This document shows, in pieces, positions 1-9,239 of a stretch of 64,000 nucleotides of DNA. Origin of the DNA: Paenibacillus antibioticophila (GTDB lineage Bacteria; Bacillota; Bacilli; Paenibacillales; Paenibacillaceae). The stretch spans positions 2,787,554 to 2,851,553 of the forward strand of contig NZ_HG005139.1 in assembly GCF_000455265.1 (NCBI RefSeq), written 5' to 3'. Made by a program: the position numbers and the translations under genes. How positions within the stretch are numbered: the first letter of the stretch is position 1; each line of letters begins with the position of its first letter. The notes beneath the pieces were generated by a model. The model was not told the origin of the DNA, ran no database searches, and worked only from the letters and a program-made list of their open reading frames with translations.

Positions 1-82
1 TTAGTCACTGCATGGTCTGCATTGTTAGCTATTAAAGTGCGTTCGGCACATACAAATCCGGAATGAAGAGCCTGCGTAATAA

Positions 83-246
83 GGGCATAAGTGTGAAGTG
101 TTACAAGCTTTCTGTAAGAAAGCTACTTCGGAAGCATTAAGCGAAAGTGTTCGCCTTTGTGAGCGGATTCCTACAATTTCAGATTTTATTTAATCAAAGG
201 AATCCGCGAACAACAGCGATCGTAAGCACACTTCACACGTTGCCCC
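83..246 (+). repeat. MITE-like palindromic element, copy 1
   Basis: First of six copies of one dispersed element. It opens with GGGCATAAGTGTGAAGTG and closes with CACTTCACACGTTGCCC, which are near-perfect inverted repeats. Inside are a short hairpin (AGCTTTCTGTAAGAAAGCT) and a second stem in which GCGGATTCCT pairs with AGGAATCCGC. A conserved GAACAACAGCGATCG follows the second stem. The outer terminal repeats that are clear in copies 2, 5 and 6 are degraded here. The copy sits just downstream of the AraC-type gene that reads towards it. Confidence 0.85.
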
Positions 247-355
247 CAGCACGCAGAATCAATCTTTAGACGGTTTTATACTGCTGCGCACTTGCAGGAG
301 ATTGCGCCGAATGGGGTCCCGGTGATAACTTATGGGACAGCCCTTTACCCTTCGC

Positions 356-2608
356 TCAAACGGCTTGCCTCGATTTGCGATACTCGCCGGGCGTCACATG
401 CTCCTTCTTCCGGAAGGAGCGGATAAAGTTTTGCGGCTTATGATACTGCAGTCTCTCCGCGATCTCGCGGATCGTCATATCTGTCTCGACCAGCCATTTT
501 TTCGCCATTTCCAAACGGTAATTCATTAAGTAATCGCTGAAGGTCGTGCCGAATTCTTTTTTGAAAATATTGCTCAGATAGTTGGGATTATAGTGAAGCC
601 TTTCTCCGATTTGCTCCAGCGTCAGCTCCTGGTCATACTCCGACCTCACAATGACCGCGATCTGTTCGGACAGGCTGCGGAATTGCTTGTTCGTCTTATC
701 CTTCATACTCCGAACCATGGGGAAAATAATTTCCTCCACAAGCATGCGTTCAACCTCTTCCGGATTTCTCGTCTCCAGCAACACATGGTACAGCGTGTAA
801 TTATCTTGTTTTAACAGCACCTCAATCCCAAGAAGCTGCTCCAACTCGATCAGATTGCTGACGAACCGAACCAGTGCGACCTCGAAATTCAGGGAATTTT
901 TATTCTTCTTCATCATTTCCGCCAGCAGCAAATATAAGGTTCGGCTGACCTGTTCCTCGTCCCCCAGACGAATCGCATCAAACAGCTGGGACTCCAGCTC
1001 CATCGGATAATGCAGCATGACAGGCCCTGAGACAACCATCGAAATATCTTCATAAAAAATAATCGATTCTTTTCCCAAATTGAGACGGTGGTGCAGCGCC
1101 AGCTTGCTCATTTCACAGGCTTCCTTACTCTCCAGCAAGCTGCTATAGGTTTTACTGAGTCCGATACTGATCGATACCTTCAGATAGTCTCTCGCATTCT
1201 TCATGAGAATCGTCGCTTGCTCCAGCAGCTGATGGCGAATTTCCTGCTCGCTTCTGCCTATGAACCGTAATATCGTAGCTTGTGTCTTATCGTTCAGAAT
1301 GATCGGCAGCATCCGCTGAGACGCGGGAATCTGTTCTTCCACCAGCTTGTTGACGGCCAAGAGCAGGATATCCTTCTTTGAAGCCTCGCGCTCGCCAAGA
1401 TGATCCAGTTGTATCAGCATCGTGACGAAGACACTGTCGTTCATTTGCCGGTATCCGAGCTGGGGCAATCTGGCTGCCAGTTCATCGGCCGAGACGCGGT
1501 TACGGAACAGGTTGGTGATGAGCTGGGTTTCCAGCTGCGGCATTTCCGCCTTCAAAAAGCTTTCCATGCTCTCCTTCTCAGTGACGATGGTATCGATGGA
1601 TTGGATGATCGTCTCGATTTCATTCTTCGATGCCGCTTGCTCATCTATCGAGAGACTTTTCTTAATCTGTCTGATCGGCCTTGTGAAGAAAATGGCTAGT
1701 ATATAAGCCACGACCGAGATCAGGAGCATCAACACAGCACTCATCGTAATGATCCCGAATTTGGTCAGCTTCAAAGCCCCCGAGATCTCCTGCTGATCGA
1801 GCAGGGTCACATAAATCCAGTTATTATAATCAGATACAGCATAGATCAGCTTGGCCGGCGCCGCATGAGGATCAAGCTCCTTCAGCGATAATATACCGGT
1901 CTGCTCTCTTCCCTCTGTAATGGAAGTTAAAATACTTGTAACTTGACCCGGGGTAAGCTGGGCTTCCTCCGGATAGTTCGAATAGATTAATTCGCCCCGC
2001 CGGTTTAAAATGAATACACTGCTGTCTTCCCCCGTTTGAATCGCTTGATTCAAGGTTTCCAGCGATATATCGGAGAAGGCAATCGCCTGCTTGTTCTTGG
2101 AATAGATCGGCAGGGTATTCACGAATCGGATGCCCGTTTCTGTCTTGATCCAGAACAAGCTCTGGTCTTTATTTTCAACGTATGCTTTAAGAAGCTCATT
2201 CTTCTCCTGCCTGCTTAAGGCCGACAGTCTGCCATCTGAAATTTGCCAGTCATGCTTCAAGCTGATCAAGGCATAATTGGCTCGCTCCATGCCGATGGTT
2301 GCAATGTAGTTGAGTTGCGAGTTTACATTCCGGTAGGCTATAAAGTCCTGCCCGGTAATCGGGTTGTTGACAGCCTCGCTGAAGGAAGTCGTTGTGCTGT
2401 ACGTGTCGAATGCATATTCAATTGTCCGGATTTGCTGCTCCAGATTGTTTCGGGTCTGGGAGATAAAATTTTGCTTGCTTCCGGCGATCCGCTCATTCAC
2501 CGAGCTTACAGTGCTGATATAAATATAACTGGCAAAACTTGCGACCAAACCGGTGCCAAGCACAAGAATCGGGATGAAAATCTTATAGAACAACCTTCCT
2601 TTACGCAT
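356..2608 (-). CDS. Membrane-bound AraC-family transcriptional regulator with extracellular sensor domain
   Basis: A one-component regulator of about 750 residues. An N-terminal membrane segment (about residues 8-30) is followed by a roughly 250-residue extracellular region of the dCache type, then a second membrane segment (near 295-320) ending in FFTRPI, a cytoplasmic linker and a C-terminal two-helix AraC DNA-binding domain (LTLEQIGERLHYNPNYLSNI and IREIAERLQYHKPQNF). The family senses sugars outside the cell and activates carbohydrate genes. The start is placed at MRKGRLF because AAAGGAG lies at good spacing before it; an upstream in-frame ATG would add nine residues but has no such site. 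It is divergent from the LacI-type gene and beside the hexuronate operon, so it may respond to pectin breakdown products; that is inference. Confidence 0.88.
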   Translation of the reverse strand: MRKGRLFYKIFIPILVLGTGLVASFASYIYISTVSSVNERIAGSKQNFISQTRNNLEQQIRTIEYAFDTYSTTTSFSEAVNNPITGQDFIAYRNVNSQLNYIATIGMERANYALISLKHDWQISDGRLSALSRQEKNELLKAYVENKDQSLFWIKTETGIRFVNTLPIYSKNKQAIAFSDISLETLNQAIQTGEDSSVFILNRRGELIYSNYPEEAQLTPGQVTSILTSITEGREQTGILSLKELDPHAAPAKLIYAVSDYNNWIYVTLLDQQEISGALKLTKFGIITMSAVLMLLISVVAYILAIFFTRPIRQIKKSLSIDEQAASKNEIETIIQSIDTIVTEKESMESFLKAEMPQLETQLITNLFRNRVSADELAARLPQLGYRQMNDSVFVTMLIQLDHLGEREASKKDILLLAVNKLVEEQIPASQRMLPIILNDKTQATILRFIGRSEQEIRHQLLEQATILMKNARDYLKVSISIGLSKTYSSLLESKEACEMSKLALHHRLNLGKESIIFYEDISMVVSGPVMLHYPMELESQLFDAIRLGDEEQVSRTLYLLLAEMMKKNKNSLNFEVALVRFVSNLIELEQLLGIEVLLKQDNYTLYHVLLETRNPEEVERMLVEEIIFPMVRSMKDKTNKQFRSLSEQIAVIVRSEYDQELTLEQIGERLHYNPNYLSNIFKKEFGTTFSDYLMNYRLEMAKKWLVETDMTIREIAERLQYHKPQNFIRSFRKKEHVTPGEYRKSRQAV

Positions 2609-2677
2609 CCATGCCGCTCCTTTAATTTTAATCACTTCTATTATAGCGCTTTCATAAGTCGAGAGACAATGATAATT

Positions 2678-2689
2678 TTCACGTGTGCA
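2678..2689. promoter_or_regulatory. Candidate LacI-family operator, copy 1
   Basis: TTCACGTGTGCA, with a palindromic CACGTG core, lies between the divergent AraC and LacI genes. The identical 12-mer recurs immediately upstream of uxaB. Two exact copies flanking a LacI-type gene suggest autoregulation and control of the uxa operon; this is inferred. Confidence 0.5.
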
Positions 2690-2702
2690 ATTTAGTTTTC
2701 CC

Positions 2703-2732
2703 TTGACTAAAAAGGGAATTTAGCACTACAAT
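2703..2732 (+). promoter_or_regulatory. Candidate sigma-A promoter of the LacI-type gene
   Basis: TTGACT and TACAAT are separated by 18 bp, about 45 bp upstream of the start codon. The candidate operator lies just upstream of the -35 box. Confidence 0.5.
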
Positions 2733-2777
2733 GAAATCGTTAAAGTCATATCATTTCTCCGTAAAAGAAGAGGTCCT

Positions 2778-3779
2778 ATGGTAACGATTAAAGATATCGC
2801 AAAGGTTGCCGGTGTCTCTCATACCACCGTATCCCGGGCATTGAACGGCAATCCGCTGATCAAGAAGGAGACGCGGGACCGGATTGAGAAGATTGCGGCT
2901 GATTTGAACTATGTGCCCAATTTCAATGCCAAAAGTCTGGTGATGAAAAAATCGTATACGATCGGGCTGTTTTTCTCAAGCATTGACCAGGGAACCTCCG
3001 CCAGCTTCCTCGTGGATGTCATTAAAGGCATCAATCACGTACTGGATGAAAACTACAGCTTAACCGTGCATGGAATTGACAGCATCAAGCACCTTGACGG
3101 CATTTCTCCCCAACGGTTCGACGGTATTATCGTCATGAGCCAGAGCGATAAGGATAACGACTTCATTTATCATGTCAAAAGAGCGGGGATTCCGCTTGTT
3201 GTGCTGAACCGCCATCTGGAGGACCCGGGCATCATGAACGTGGTATCCGATGACAAGGGAGGCGTCCGTGAGGCTGTGGAATATGCGATTGCCCAGGGAC
3301 ACCGGAGACTGGCCATGATTGAAGGACGAACCGGATTTAAATCCACTACGGAACGAAAGCAAGGCTTTCTTGACGCCCTGCTTGCTCACAGCCTGGCTTC
3401 CACATCCGATTACTTCGTGAGCGGAGACTACAGCATCGAGAGCGGCTATCAAATGATGAACGCCCTGCTTGCCCTGCCGGTACCGCCGACATTCGTATTT
3501 TGCGCTAACGATGATATGGCCATTGGCGCTATGAATGCCTGTTATGCCGCCGAGGTGCTGATCCCGGGTCAACTTTCACTGATCGGATTTGACGACATCG
3601 TATTCGCCAAATATACCAATCCGGCACTGACCACGGTCCGCAGGCCCATCGTGGACATCAGCGAGCTGGGTACCCATAAGCTGATCCAGCTCATGCAGAA
3701 TCCGCAAGCAGAGCCTGAGCAATCGCTGGTCAAGACAGAATTAATGATCCGCAGCACGGTATCAACAGTAGAGGCTTGA
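2778..3779 (+). CDS. LacI-family transcriptional regulator
   Basis: 333 residues, full length for the family. The N-terminal helix-turn-helix reads TIKDIAKVAGVSHTTVSRAL and is followed by the hinge region and a periplasmic-binding-protein-like effector domain (IGLFFSSIDQG, then DGIIVMSQSD, then FVFCANDDMAIGAM and SLIGFDDI). GAAGAGG precedes the ATG. It lies directly upstream of uxaB-uxaA-uxaC on the same strand, separated by a hairpin, so it is probably the hexuronate-pathway repressor (a KdgR/UxuR/ExuR-like role). The inducer cannot be read from the sequence. Confidence 0.9.
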   Translation: MVTIKDIAKVAGVSHTTVSRALNGNPLIKKETRDRIEKIAADLNYVPNFNAKSLVMKKSYTIGLFFSSIDQGTSASFLVDVIKGINHVLDENYSLTVHGIDSIKHLDGISPQRFDGIIVMSQSDKDNDFIYHVKRAGIPLVVLNRHLEDPGIMNVVSDDKGGVREAVEYAIAQGHRRLAMIEGRTGFKSTTERKQGFLDALLAHSLASTSDYFVSGDYSIESGYQMMNALLALPVPPTFVFCANDDMAIGAMNACYAAEVLIPGQLSLIGFDDIVFAKYTNPALTTVRRPIVDISELGTHKLIQLMQNPQAEPEQSLVKTELMIRSTVSTVEA

Positions 3780-3812
3780 TTCTCTGTCAGAATCAGCGCA
3801 TGCAATCCTGTT

Positions 3813-3838
3813 AAAAAAAGAGCGTCCCTCTTTTTTTA
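3813..3838 (+). terminator. Hairpin terminator between the LacI gene and uxaB
   Basis: AAAAAAAGAG and CTCTTTTTTT form a stem around a 5-nt loop, and the T run continues into TTTATATA. It probably separates regulator transcription from the uxa operon, at least partly. Confidence 0.6.
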
Positions 3839-3848
3839 TATAAAAATG

Positions 3849-3860
3849 TTCACGTGTGCA
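3849..3860. promoter_or_regulatory. Candidate LacI-family operator, copy 2
   Basis: Identical TTCACGTGTGCA to the site at 2678-2689, placed about 40 bp before the uxaB start codon where a repressor could block transcription. Confidence 0.5.
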
Positions 3861-3898
3861 TTAATCCATTTCATTAAGCGAAGGAGCGAAAACCAAGT

Positions 3899-5320
3899 AT
3901 GACTCAACAGCTTTCAAGAACCGCGTATCCTGATTTGCCCGCCTATCCTGAACGCATGATTCAGTTCGGAGAAGGAAATTTTATGCGTGCTTTTGTCGAC
4001 TGGCAGCTTCAGCAAATGAACAATAAGGGACTGTTCCAGGGCAGTGCTGTCCTGGTGCAGCCTCTCGATCAAGGACTCGGAGACATGCTGACAGAGCAGG
4101 ATTGTCTGTATACGGTTCTGTTAAACGGCATTCTGGATCAAGAAACCGTCAACAGCCGGGAAATCATTACAAGCGTCAGCCGAATTATTAATCCTTACCG
4201 GAACTATGAAGCTTTCCTGGCACTCGCAGAAGCCGACGACCTGGAGTTTATTACCTCCAATACGACTGAGGCCGGCATTGCGTATCACCCCGATGACAAA
4301 CGGGACAGCGTTCCGCACAAGAGCTTCCCGGCCAAGCTGACCGCCCTGCTACTTCGCCGTTTTGAGCTGGGCAAGAAGGGCTTCATCATCATCCCGTGCG
4401 AGCTGATTGACCGGAATGGCGAGAAGCTTCGCGAGATCGTCCTCCGCTATGCCGAGGAATGGCAGGCCGGGGAGGCCTTTATTACATGGGTCAAGGAAGA
4501 AAATACATTCTGCTGCAGTCTGGTAGACCGCATTGTCCCGGGCTATCCGAGAGACAAAGCCAAGGAACTGGAGCAAGAGCTGGGATATCTCGACAAGCTG
4601 ATGGTTACTGCGGAGCCGTTCCTGTTCTGGGTGATTGAAGGTCCGGCTGAAGTGAAAGAGCGCCTGCCGCTGGCGCAAGCCGGGCTTAATGTGGTTGTCA
4701 CTCCGGATATGACGCCTTATCGCGAACGGAAGGTGCACCTGCTGAACGGCCCGCATACCGCCATGGTATCTCTAGGCTTGCTGGCGGGACTCGTCACCGT
4801 CGAAGACGTCATGAATGATCCTGCCTTCTCTAAATTTGTAGATGTTCAGATGAAGCAGGAATTGCTGCCGATGCTCGATCTGCCCGAGCAGGAGTTGCTT
4901 CAATATGCGGAAGCGGTACAGGAGCGCTTTAAGAATCCGTTCATCCGTCATGAGTTGACTTCTATTTATCTGAACAGTATTTCCAAATTCAAGACCCGCC
5001 TTCTGCCTGTATTGATCCGTTATCAACGGGAGCGCAGCCAACTGCCGAGGCTGACCGTACTGGCCTTTGCCGCATTGCTGTTCGGCTATCAAGGCGGACG
5101 CCTTCCGCGTCAAGACGGTCCGGAGGTGCTCGCTGCATTCGATCAAGCTGCTGCCAAGCCTGAGAGCTTCCTGAGCGATATCTTAAGCGATGCCAGTCTT
5201 TGGGGAGAGGATCTGACGGGAATTCCAGGACTGGTAGAACAACTGCGGGCTGATCTCAAGCAATTGGAAACGGCAGGAAGCCGGAGTGCACTGCAGCAAG
5301 TGATAGGAGGAGAAAGCTAA
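3899..5320 (+). CDS. uxaB: Tagaturonate reductase (altronate oxidoreductase)
   Basis: 473 residues, a length typical of UxaB. It belongs to the mannitol dehydrogenase superfamily: the N-terminal part carries MIQFGEGNFMRAFVDWQLQ, the nucleotide-binding region, and the C-terminal part carries ERKVHLLNGPHTAM, a family motif with the catalytic Lys/Asn/His region. It reduces D-tagaturonate to D-altronate with NADH in the cytoplasmic galacturonate pathway. AAGGAG precedes the start. Its stop overlaps the uxaA start by one base (TAATG), so the two are translationally coupled. Confidence 0.93.
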   Translation: MTQQLSRTAYPDLPAYPERMIQFGEGNFMRAFVDWQLQQMNNKGLFQGSAVLVQPLDQGLGDMLTEQDCLYTVLLNGILDQETVNSREIITSVSRIINPYRNYEAFLALAEADDLEFITSNTTEAGIAYHPDDKRDSVPHKSFPAKLTALLLRRFELGKKGFIIIPCELIDRNGEKLREIVLRYAEEWQAGEAFITWVKEENTFCCSLVDRIVPGYPRDKAKELEQELGYLDKLMVTAEPFLFWVIEGPAEVKERLPLAQAGLNVVVTPDMTPYRERKVHLLNGPHTAMVSLGLLAGLVTVEDVMNDPAFSKFVDVQMKQELLPMLDLPEQELLQYAEAVQERFKNPFIRHELTSIYLNSISKFKTRLLPVLIRYQRERSQLPRLTVLAFAALLFGYQGGRLPRQDGPEVLAAFDQAAAKPESFLSDILSDASLWGEDLTGIPGLVEQLRADLKQLETAGSRSALQQVIGGES

Positions 5321-6807
5321 TGCGCAGCCTGATGAAAATGAACGCCCGGGACAATGTAGCAGTCGCCCTGCGTGCAATTACGGCAGGAGAACAGCTTGCT
5401 CTCGACGGAAGCACCGTCGAGGCCAGCATGGATATTCCCCGCGGCCATAAAATTGCCTTATCCTCCTTCAACCAAGGAGATATCATCGTCAAGTATGGAT
5501 ATCCGATCGGCCATGCCACGGCATCTATTCAAAAAGGCGAGCATATCCATACTCATAATTTGAAGACAAATTTATCCGGTGAGGAATCGTATGAATACGT
5601 TCCTGACCTCCACCCGGTCATTTATCCGAAGCGGGATTTGACCTTTGACGGATATCGCCGCAAGAACGGCAAGGTCGGCATTCGCAATGACCTGTTCATC
5701 GTCCCTACTGTAGGCTGTGTGAACGGGATTGCCGAAATGATGATCAGCGAATTCAAGAACGCGCACCCGGACCAGACTTCATTCGATAATATTACCGTGC
5801 TCAAGCATCCTTATGGCTGCTCCCAGCTTGGGGATGACCACCGCATGACCCGCAGCATTCTGCTTGACGCGGTTAATCATCCGAATGCCGGCGGTGTGCT
5901 TGTGTTCGGGCTCGGCTGTGAGAATAATATCGTCTCCGAGTTTAAAAGCCTGCTCGGCGAATACGATGAAGCCCGGATTAAATTCCTGGTCGCACAAGAA
6001 GTTGGCAACGAGCTGGAGGCCGGACTTGCCTTGCTCGACGAAATTTATGAAGCAGCCCGGAATGATGTCCGCGAGCCCGTGCCCCTGAGCGAGCTGAACG
6101 TGGGGCTGAAATGCGGCGGATCGGACGGCTTCTCCGGAATTACAGCTAATCCGCTGCTGGGCGCCTTCTCCGATTTCCTGATCTCGCAGGGCGGCACTAC
6201 CGTGCTCACCGAGGTGCCTGAAATGTTCGGCGCCGAGAAGATGCTGATGGCACGTGCAGAGAATAAAGAAGTATTCGAGGACATTGTCTCGCTCATCAAT
6301 AACTTCAAGCAGTACTTCTTGTCCTATGGCGAGCCGGTCTACGAGAACCCTTCTCCGGGGAATAAAGCGGGAGGCATCAGTTCCCTTGAGGATAAATCGC
6401 TGGGTTGTACGCAAAAGGCAGGAACCGCTCCGGTCGTTGACGTACTGCAATATGGCGAGAAGCTTCGCAAAAAGGGCTTGAGTCTACTGCAAGCTCCAGG
6501 CAATGACCTGGTTGCTTCCTCGGCGCTTGGTGCAGCCGATTGCCAATTGGTGCTGTTCACGACCGGCAGAGGAACACCGTTTGGCAGCTTCGTTCCAACC
6601 GTCAAGGTTGCCACGAATAATGAGCTGTATGAGAACAAGAAGCACTGGATGGATTTCAACGCCGGACCGCTGCTGGAGACACCTATGGAAGAAGTGCTTG
6701 AGCAATTTATTGAATACATTATAGCCGTTGCGAGCGGGCAGCCAACCCGAAATGAACAGAACGATGTGCGGGAATTAGCTATTTTCAAAACAGGAGTTAC
6801 TTTATAA
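5320..6807 (+). CDS. uxaA: Altronate dehydratase
   Basis: 495 residues. An N-terminal SAF-type domain (about 1-90) is followed by the UxaA/GarD dehydratase core, with GYRRKNGKVGIRNDLFIVPT, the Cys-containing HPYGCSQLGDD, GLGCENN, LKCGGSDGFSGITANP and a late LFTTGRGTPFG segment. It dehydrates D-altronate to 2-keto-3-deoxygluconate using iron or manganese. It is coupled to uxaB by a one-base overlap. A repeat element follows the stop before uxaC, and the stop codon itself lies in a sequence resembling that element's terminal repeat. Confidence 0.94.
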   Translation: MRSLMKMNARDNVAVALRAITAGEQLALDGSTVEASMDIPRGHKIALSSFNQGDIIVKYGYPIGHATASIQKGEHIHTHNLKTNLSGEESYEYVPDLHPVIYPKRDLTFDGYRRKNGKVGIRNDLFIVPTVGCVNGIAEMMISEFKNAHPDQTSFDNITVLKHPYGCSQLGDDHRMTRSILLDAVNHPNAGGVLVFGLGCENNIVSEFKSLLGEYDEARIKFLVAQEVGNELEAGLALLDEIYEAARNDVREPVPLSELNVGLKCGGSDGFSGITANPLLGAFSDFLISQGGTTVLTEVPEMFGAEKMLMARAENKEVFEDIVSLINNFKQYFLSYGEPVYENPSPGNKAGGISSLEDKSLGCTQKAGTAPVVDVLQYGEKLRKKGLSLLQAPGNDLVASSALGAADCQLVLFTTGRGTPFGSFVPTVKVATNNELYENKKHWMDFNAGPLLETPMEEVLEQFIEYIIAVASGQPTRNEQNDVRELAIFKTGVTL

Positions 6808-6844
6808 AAGTTGAACTTATAAATATAAGCTGCAGACAGCCTAG

Positions 6845-7072
6845 ACTATAAAGTTGAACTAAAGAAGTTACGTAGAAGGGCATAAGTGTGAAGTGTTACA
6901 AGCTTTCTGAAAGAAAGCTACTTCGGAAGCATTAAGCGTCAGCGTTCGTCTTTGAGAGCGGATTTCTACCCTAGCTGGTTTATTTTAATCGTGAAATCCG
7001 CGAACAACAGCGATCGTAAGTACACTTCACACGTTGCCCCTAACGTACAAAGTATTAGTTCAACTTTATAGT
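6845..7072 (+). repeat. MITE-like palindromic element, copy 2 (complete)
   Basis: The best-preserved copy, bounded by perfect 17-bp inverted repeats, ACTATAAAGTTGAACTA on the left and its complement on the right. The internal GGGCATAAGTGTGAAGTG / CACTTCACACGTTGCCC stem and the internal hairpins match copy 1. It sits between uxaA and uxaC, which would otherwise be adjacent operon genes. It has no coding capacity. Confidence 0.88.
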
Positions 7073-7112
7073 CATCCAAAACCATATCCCATTTAAAGGA
7101 GTCTGACACGAC

Positions 7113-8501
7113 ATGTTCTTGAATGATAACTTTCTACTATCTACTGACATTGCCCAAGCCTTATTCCATAAGCATGCTTCGCTAATGCCGATTATCGACT
7201 ATCACTGCCATCTGGATCCGCAAGAGATTTATGAAAACAAACCGTTTCGCAATTTGACCGAGGCCTGGCTTGCGGGAGACCACTACAAGTGGCGGTTGAT
7301 GCGGGCTAACGGGATTCCGGAGTCCCATATTACCGGAGACGCTTCGGATTACGACAAGTTCCTTGCCTGGGCTGATACCGTACCCAGAACGATCGGCAAT
7401 CCGCTGTATACCTGGACTCACCTGGAGCTCCGCCGCTTCTTCGGCATTGATAAGCCGCTGAACCGGGAAACGGCGCCGGAGATTTGGAATGAAGTTAATC
7501 AGCAACTGGCTTCCGAACCGTTCAAGCGCCGCAATATTATCAAGAATTCAAACGTCAAGCTGGTCTGCACCACAGATGACCCTGTAGATTCACTGCAGTA
7601 TCATCAGCGGCTGGCTGCAGAAGAGAAGGATTTTCGTGTCCTCCCAACGTTCCGCCCAGACAAGGCGCTGAATATTGATGCTCCCGGCTATGGAGACTGG
7701 CTAAAGCGGTTGGAGTCGGCGGCCGGTCAGCCGATTCATTCCTTTGCCGATTTGACGGCGGCACTGAAGAATCGGGTCGGCTATTTCCATGATCACGGCT
7801 GCCGGCTCTCTGATCATGCGCTCGATGTGCTGCGCTATGAAGCAGGAGATGCGGATACTGTGGAGGCTATTTTCCGAAAAAGACAGAATGGCGAGACGCT
7901 GACCACTGCTGAAGTGACCATATACCGCACTGAACTGCTCTCCACGCTCATCAGCTTCTATCGTGAGTTTGACTGGACGATGCAGCTTCATATTCATGCT
8001 TACCGCAACAACAATACCTTGATGTTCAAGCAACTTGGTCCGGACACCGGATACGATGCGCTCAATGATCTGCCGATTACGGAAGCGCTCTCGAAGCTGC
8101 TTGACCGCGCGGAGAGCGGAAGCGGCCTGCCTAAGACGATTCTGTACTCGCTGAATTCGAAGGATTACCCTGCCCTGCTCACACTAATGGGCTGCTATCA
8201 GAAGGAAACGCCTGGCAAGCTGCAGCTAGGCTCAGGCTGGTGGTATAACGATACTCGCAGCGGCATGCGCAAGCAGCTTGAGCTGTTCGCGGAGCATAGC
8301 CTGCTCGCAGGCTTCGTCGGAATGCTGACGGATTCCCGCAGCTTCCTCTCTTATACCCGCCATGAGTATTTCCGTCGCGTGCTATGCGAGCTGATCGGCG
8401 AATGGGTAGAGCGCGGCGAAGCTCCAGACGATGAAGCCCTGCTTGGACAAATGGTCGAAGATATTTCCTACCGGAATGCCGCTGGCTATTTCGGGTTCTA
8501 A
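7113..8501 (+). CDS. uxaC: Glucuronate/galacturonate (uronate) isomerase
   Basis: 462 residues, the usual UxaC length, from the amidohydrolase-like superfamily. Near the N-terminus DYHCHLDPQEIYENK gives the metal-binding HxH; GDHYKWRLMRANGI, MQLHIHAYRNNN and GMLTDSRSFLSYTRHEYFRR are family signatures. It interconverts galacturonate and tagaturonate (or glucuronate and fructuronate), the first step before UxaB. AAAGGAG precedes the start. It was probably co-transcribed with uxaBA before a repeat element entered the gap. Confidence 0.95.
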   Translation: MFLNDNFLLSTDIAQALFHKHASLMPIIDYHCHLDPQEIYENKPFRNLTEAWLAGDHYKWRLMRANGIPESHITGDASDYDKFLAWADTVPRTIGNPLYTWTHLELRRFFGIDKPLNRETAPEIWNEVNQQLASEPFKRRNIIKNSNVKLVCTTDDPVDSLQYHQRLAAEEKDFRVLPTFRPDKALNIDAPGYGDWLKRLESAAGQPIHSFADLTAALKNRVGYFHDHGCRLSDHALDVLRYEAGDADTVEAIFRKRQNGETLTTAEVTIYRTELLSTLISFYREFDWTMQLHIHAYRNNNTLMFKQLGPDTGYDALNDLPITEALSKLLDRAESGSGLPKTILYSLNSKDYPALLTLMGCYQKETPGKLQLGSGWWYNDTRSGMRKQLELFAEHSLLAGFVGMLTDSRSFLSYTRHEYFRRVLCELIGEWVERGEAPDDEALLGQMVEDISYRNAAGYFGF

Positions 8502-8518
8502 CAAAGCGAAAAGGAAGC

Positions 8519-9238
8519 ATGATGATGAAGCGAACCTTGTTCATTGCCGGCGATTCCACAGCGGCGCTCAAAGGCGCCTCCGAGAAACCGATGACCGGCT
8601 GGGGAGAATATTTGCAGGGTCATTTCAATTCTTCTATAAAAGTTAAGAACTGCGCAATTAACGGCCGCAGCACCAAGTCCTTCCTGAACGAAGGACGGCT
8701 TGAGGCCATTGAACGTGAACTGCAGGCTGGGGACTACCTGTTTATCCAGTTCGGACACAATGATGGCAAGCAGGAGGATCCCGCGCGATATGCCGATCCG
8801 GTCCGCGAATATCCGGGCAATTTATCTCGTTTTATAGAGTTAGCACGAAGCCGCGACGCGACTCCTGTCCTGCTGACCTCGGTCAGCCGCCGGAAGTTTC
8901 TACCGGACGGGACGCTGGATCCGCTGGCAGTCGCCGAATATCCGGAGGTCATGCGCCAGGTCGCCCGGACTACAGGGACGATACTATTGGATATTTTTGC
9001 AGCATCTCAGCATTTGTACCGTCAGCTTGGTGAAGAGGCCTCCCGCAGGCTGCTTATGCATTTGCCGCCTGGCGCCCATCCTAATTACCCGGATGGCATT
9101 CAGGATGACACGCATTTTTCGGAGGAAGGAGCTTGCCAAATCGCCGAGCTGGTCGTAGCAGAGATTCGCTATGCCGATGCGCTCTCTGTTCTGGCTGCCG
9201 AGCTTCGACAAGTCGATGATAAAGGGGGAAATGACTAA
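8519..9238 (+). CDS. SGNH-hydrolase acetylesterase (rhamnogalacturonan acetylesterase-like)
   Basis: 239 residues. SGNH motifs are visible: FIAGDST with the nucleophile Ser near the N-terminus, the block II Gly in WGEYL, FIQFGHND with the block III Asn, and DDTHFSEEGA with the catalytic Asp/His near the C-terminus. No signal peptide is seen, so it probably acts on imported oligosaccharides. The family removes acetyl groups from rhamnogalacturonan, which fits a pectin locus. Three ATG codons stand in a row at 8519, 8522 and 8525 behind AAAGGAAG, so the exact start is uncertain by two codons. It follows uxaC by 17 bp and the next gene begins 1 bp after it. Confidence 0.85.
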   Translation: MMMKRTLFIAGDSTAALKGASEKPMTGWGEYLQGHFNSSIKVKNCAINGRSTKSFLNEGRLEAIERELQAGDYLFIQFGHNDGKQEDPARYADPVREYPGNLSRFIELARSRDATPVLLTSVSRRKFLPDGTLDPLAVAEYPEVMRQVARTTGTILLDIFAASQHLYRQLGEEASRRLLMHLPPGAHPNYPDGIQDDTHFSEEGACQIAELVVAEIRYADALSVLAAELRQVDDKGGND

Positions 9239-9239
9239 G

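Noticed and set aside
9171-9239. Longer start for the TIM-barrel gene
   Set aside because: It would overlap the esterase by 68 bp, and the AAAGGGGG site fits the start at 9240.
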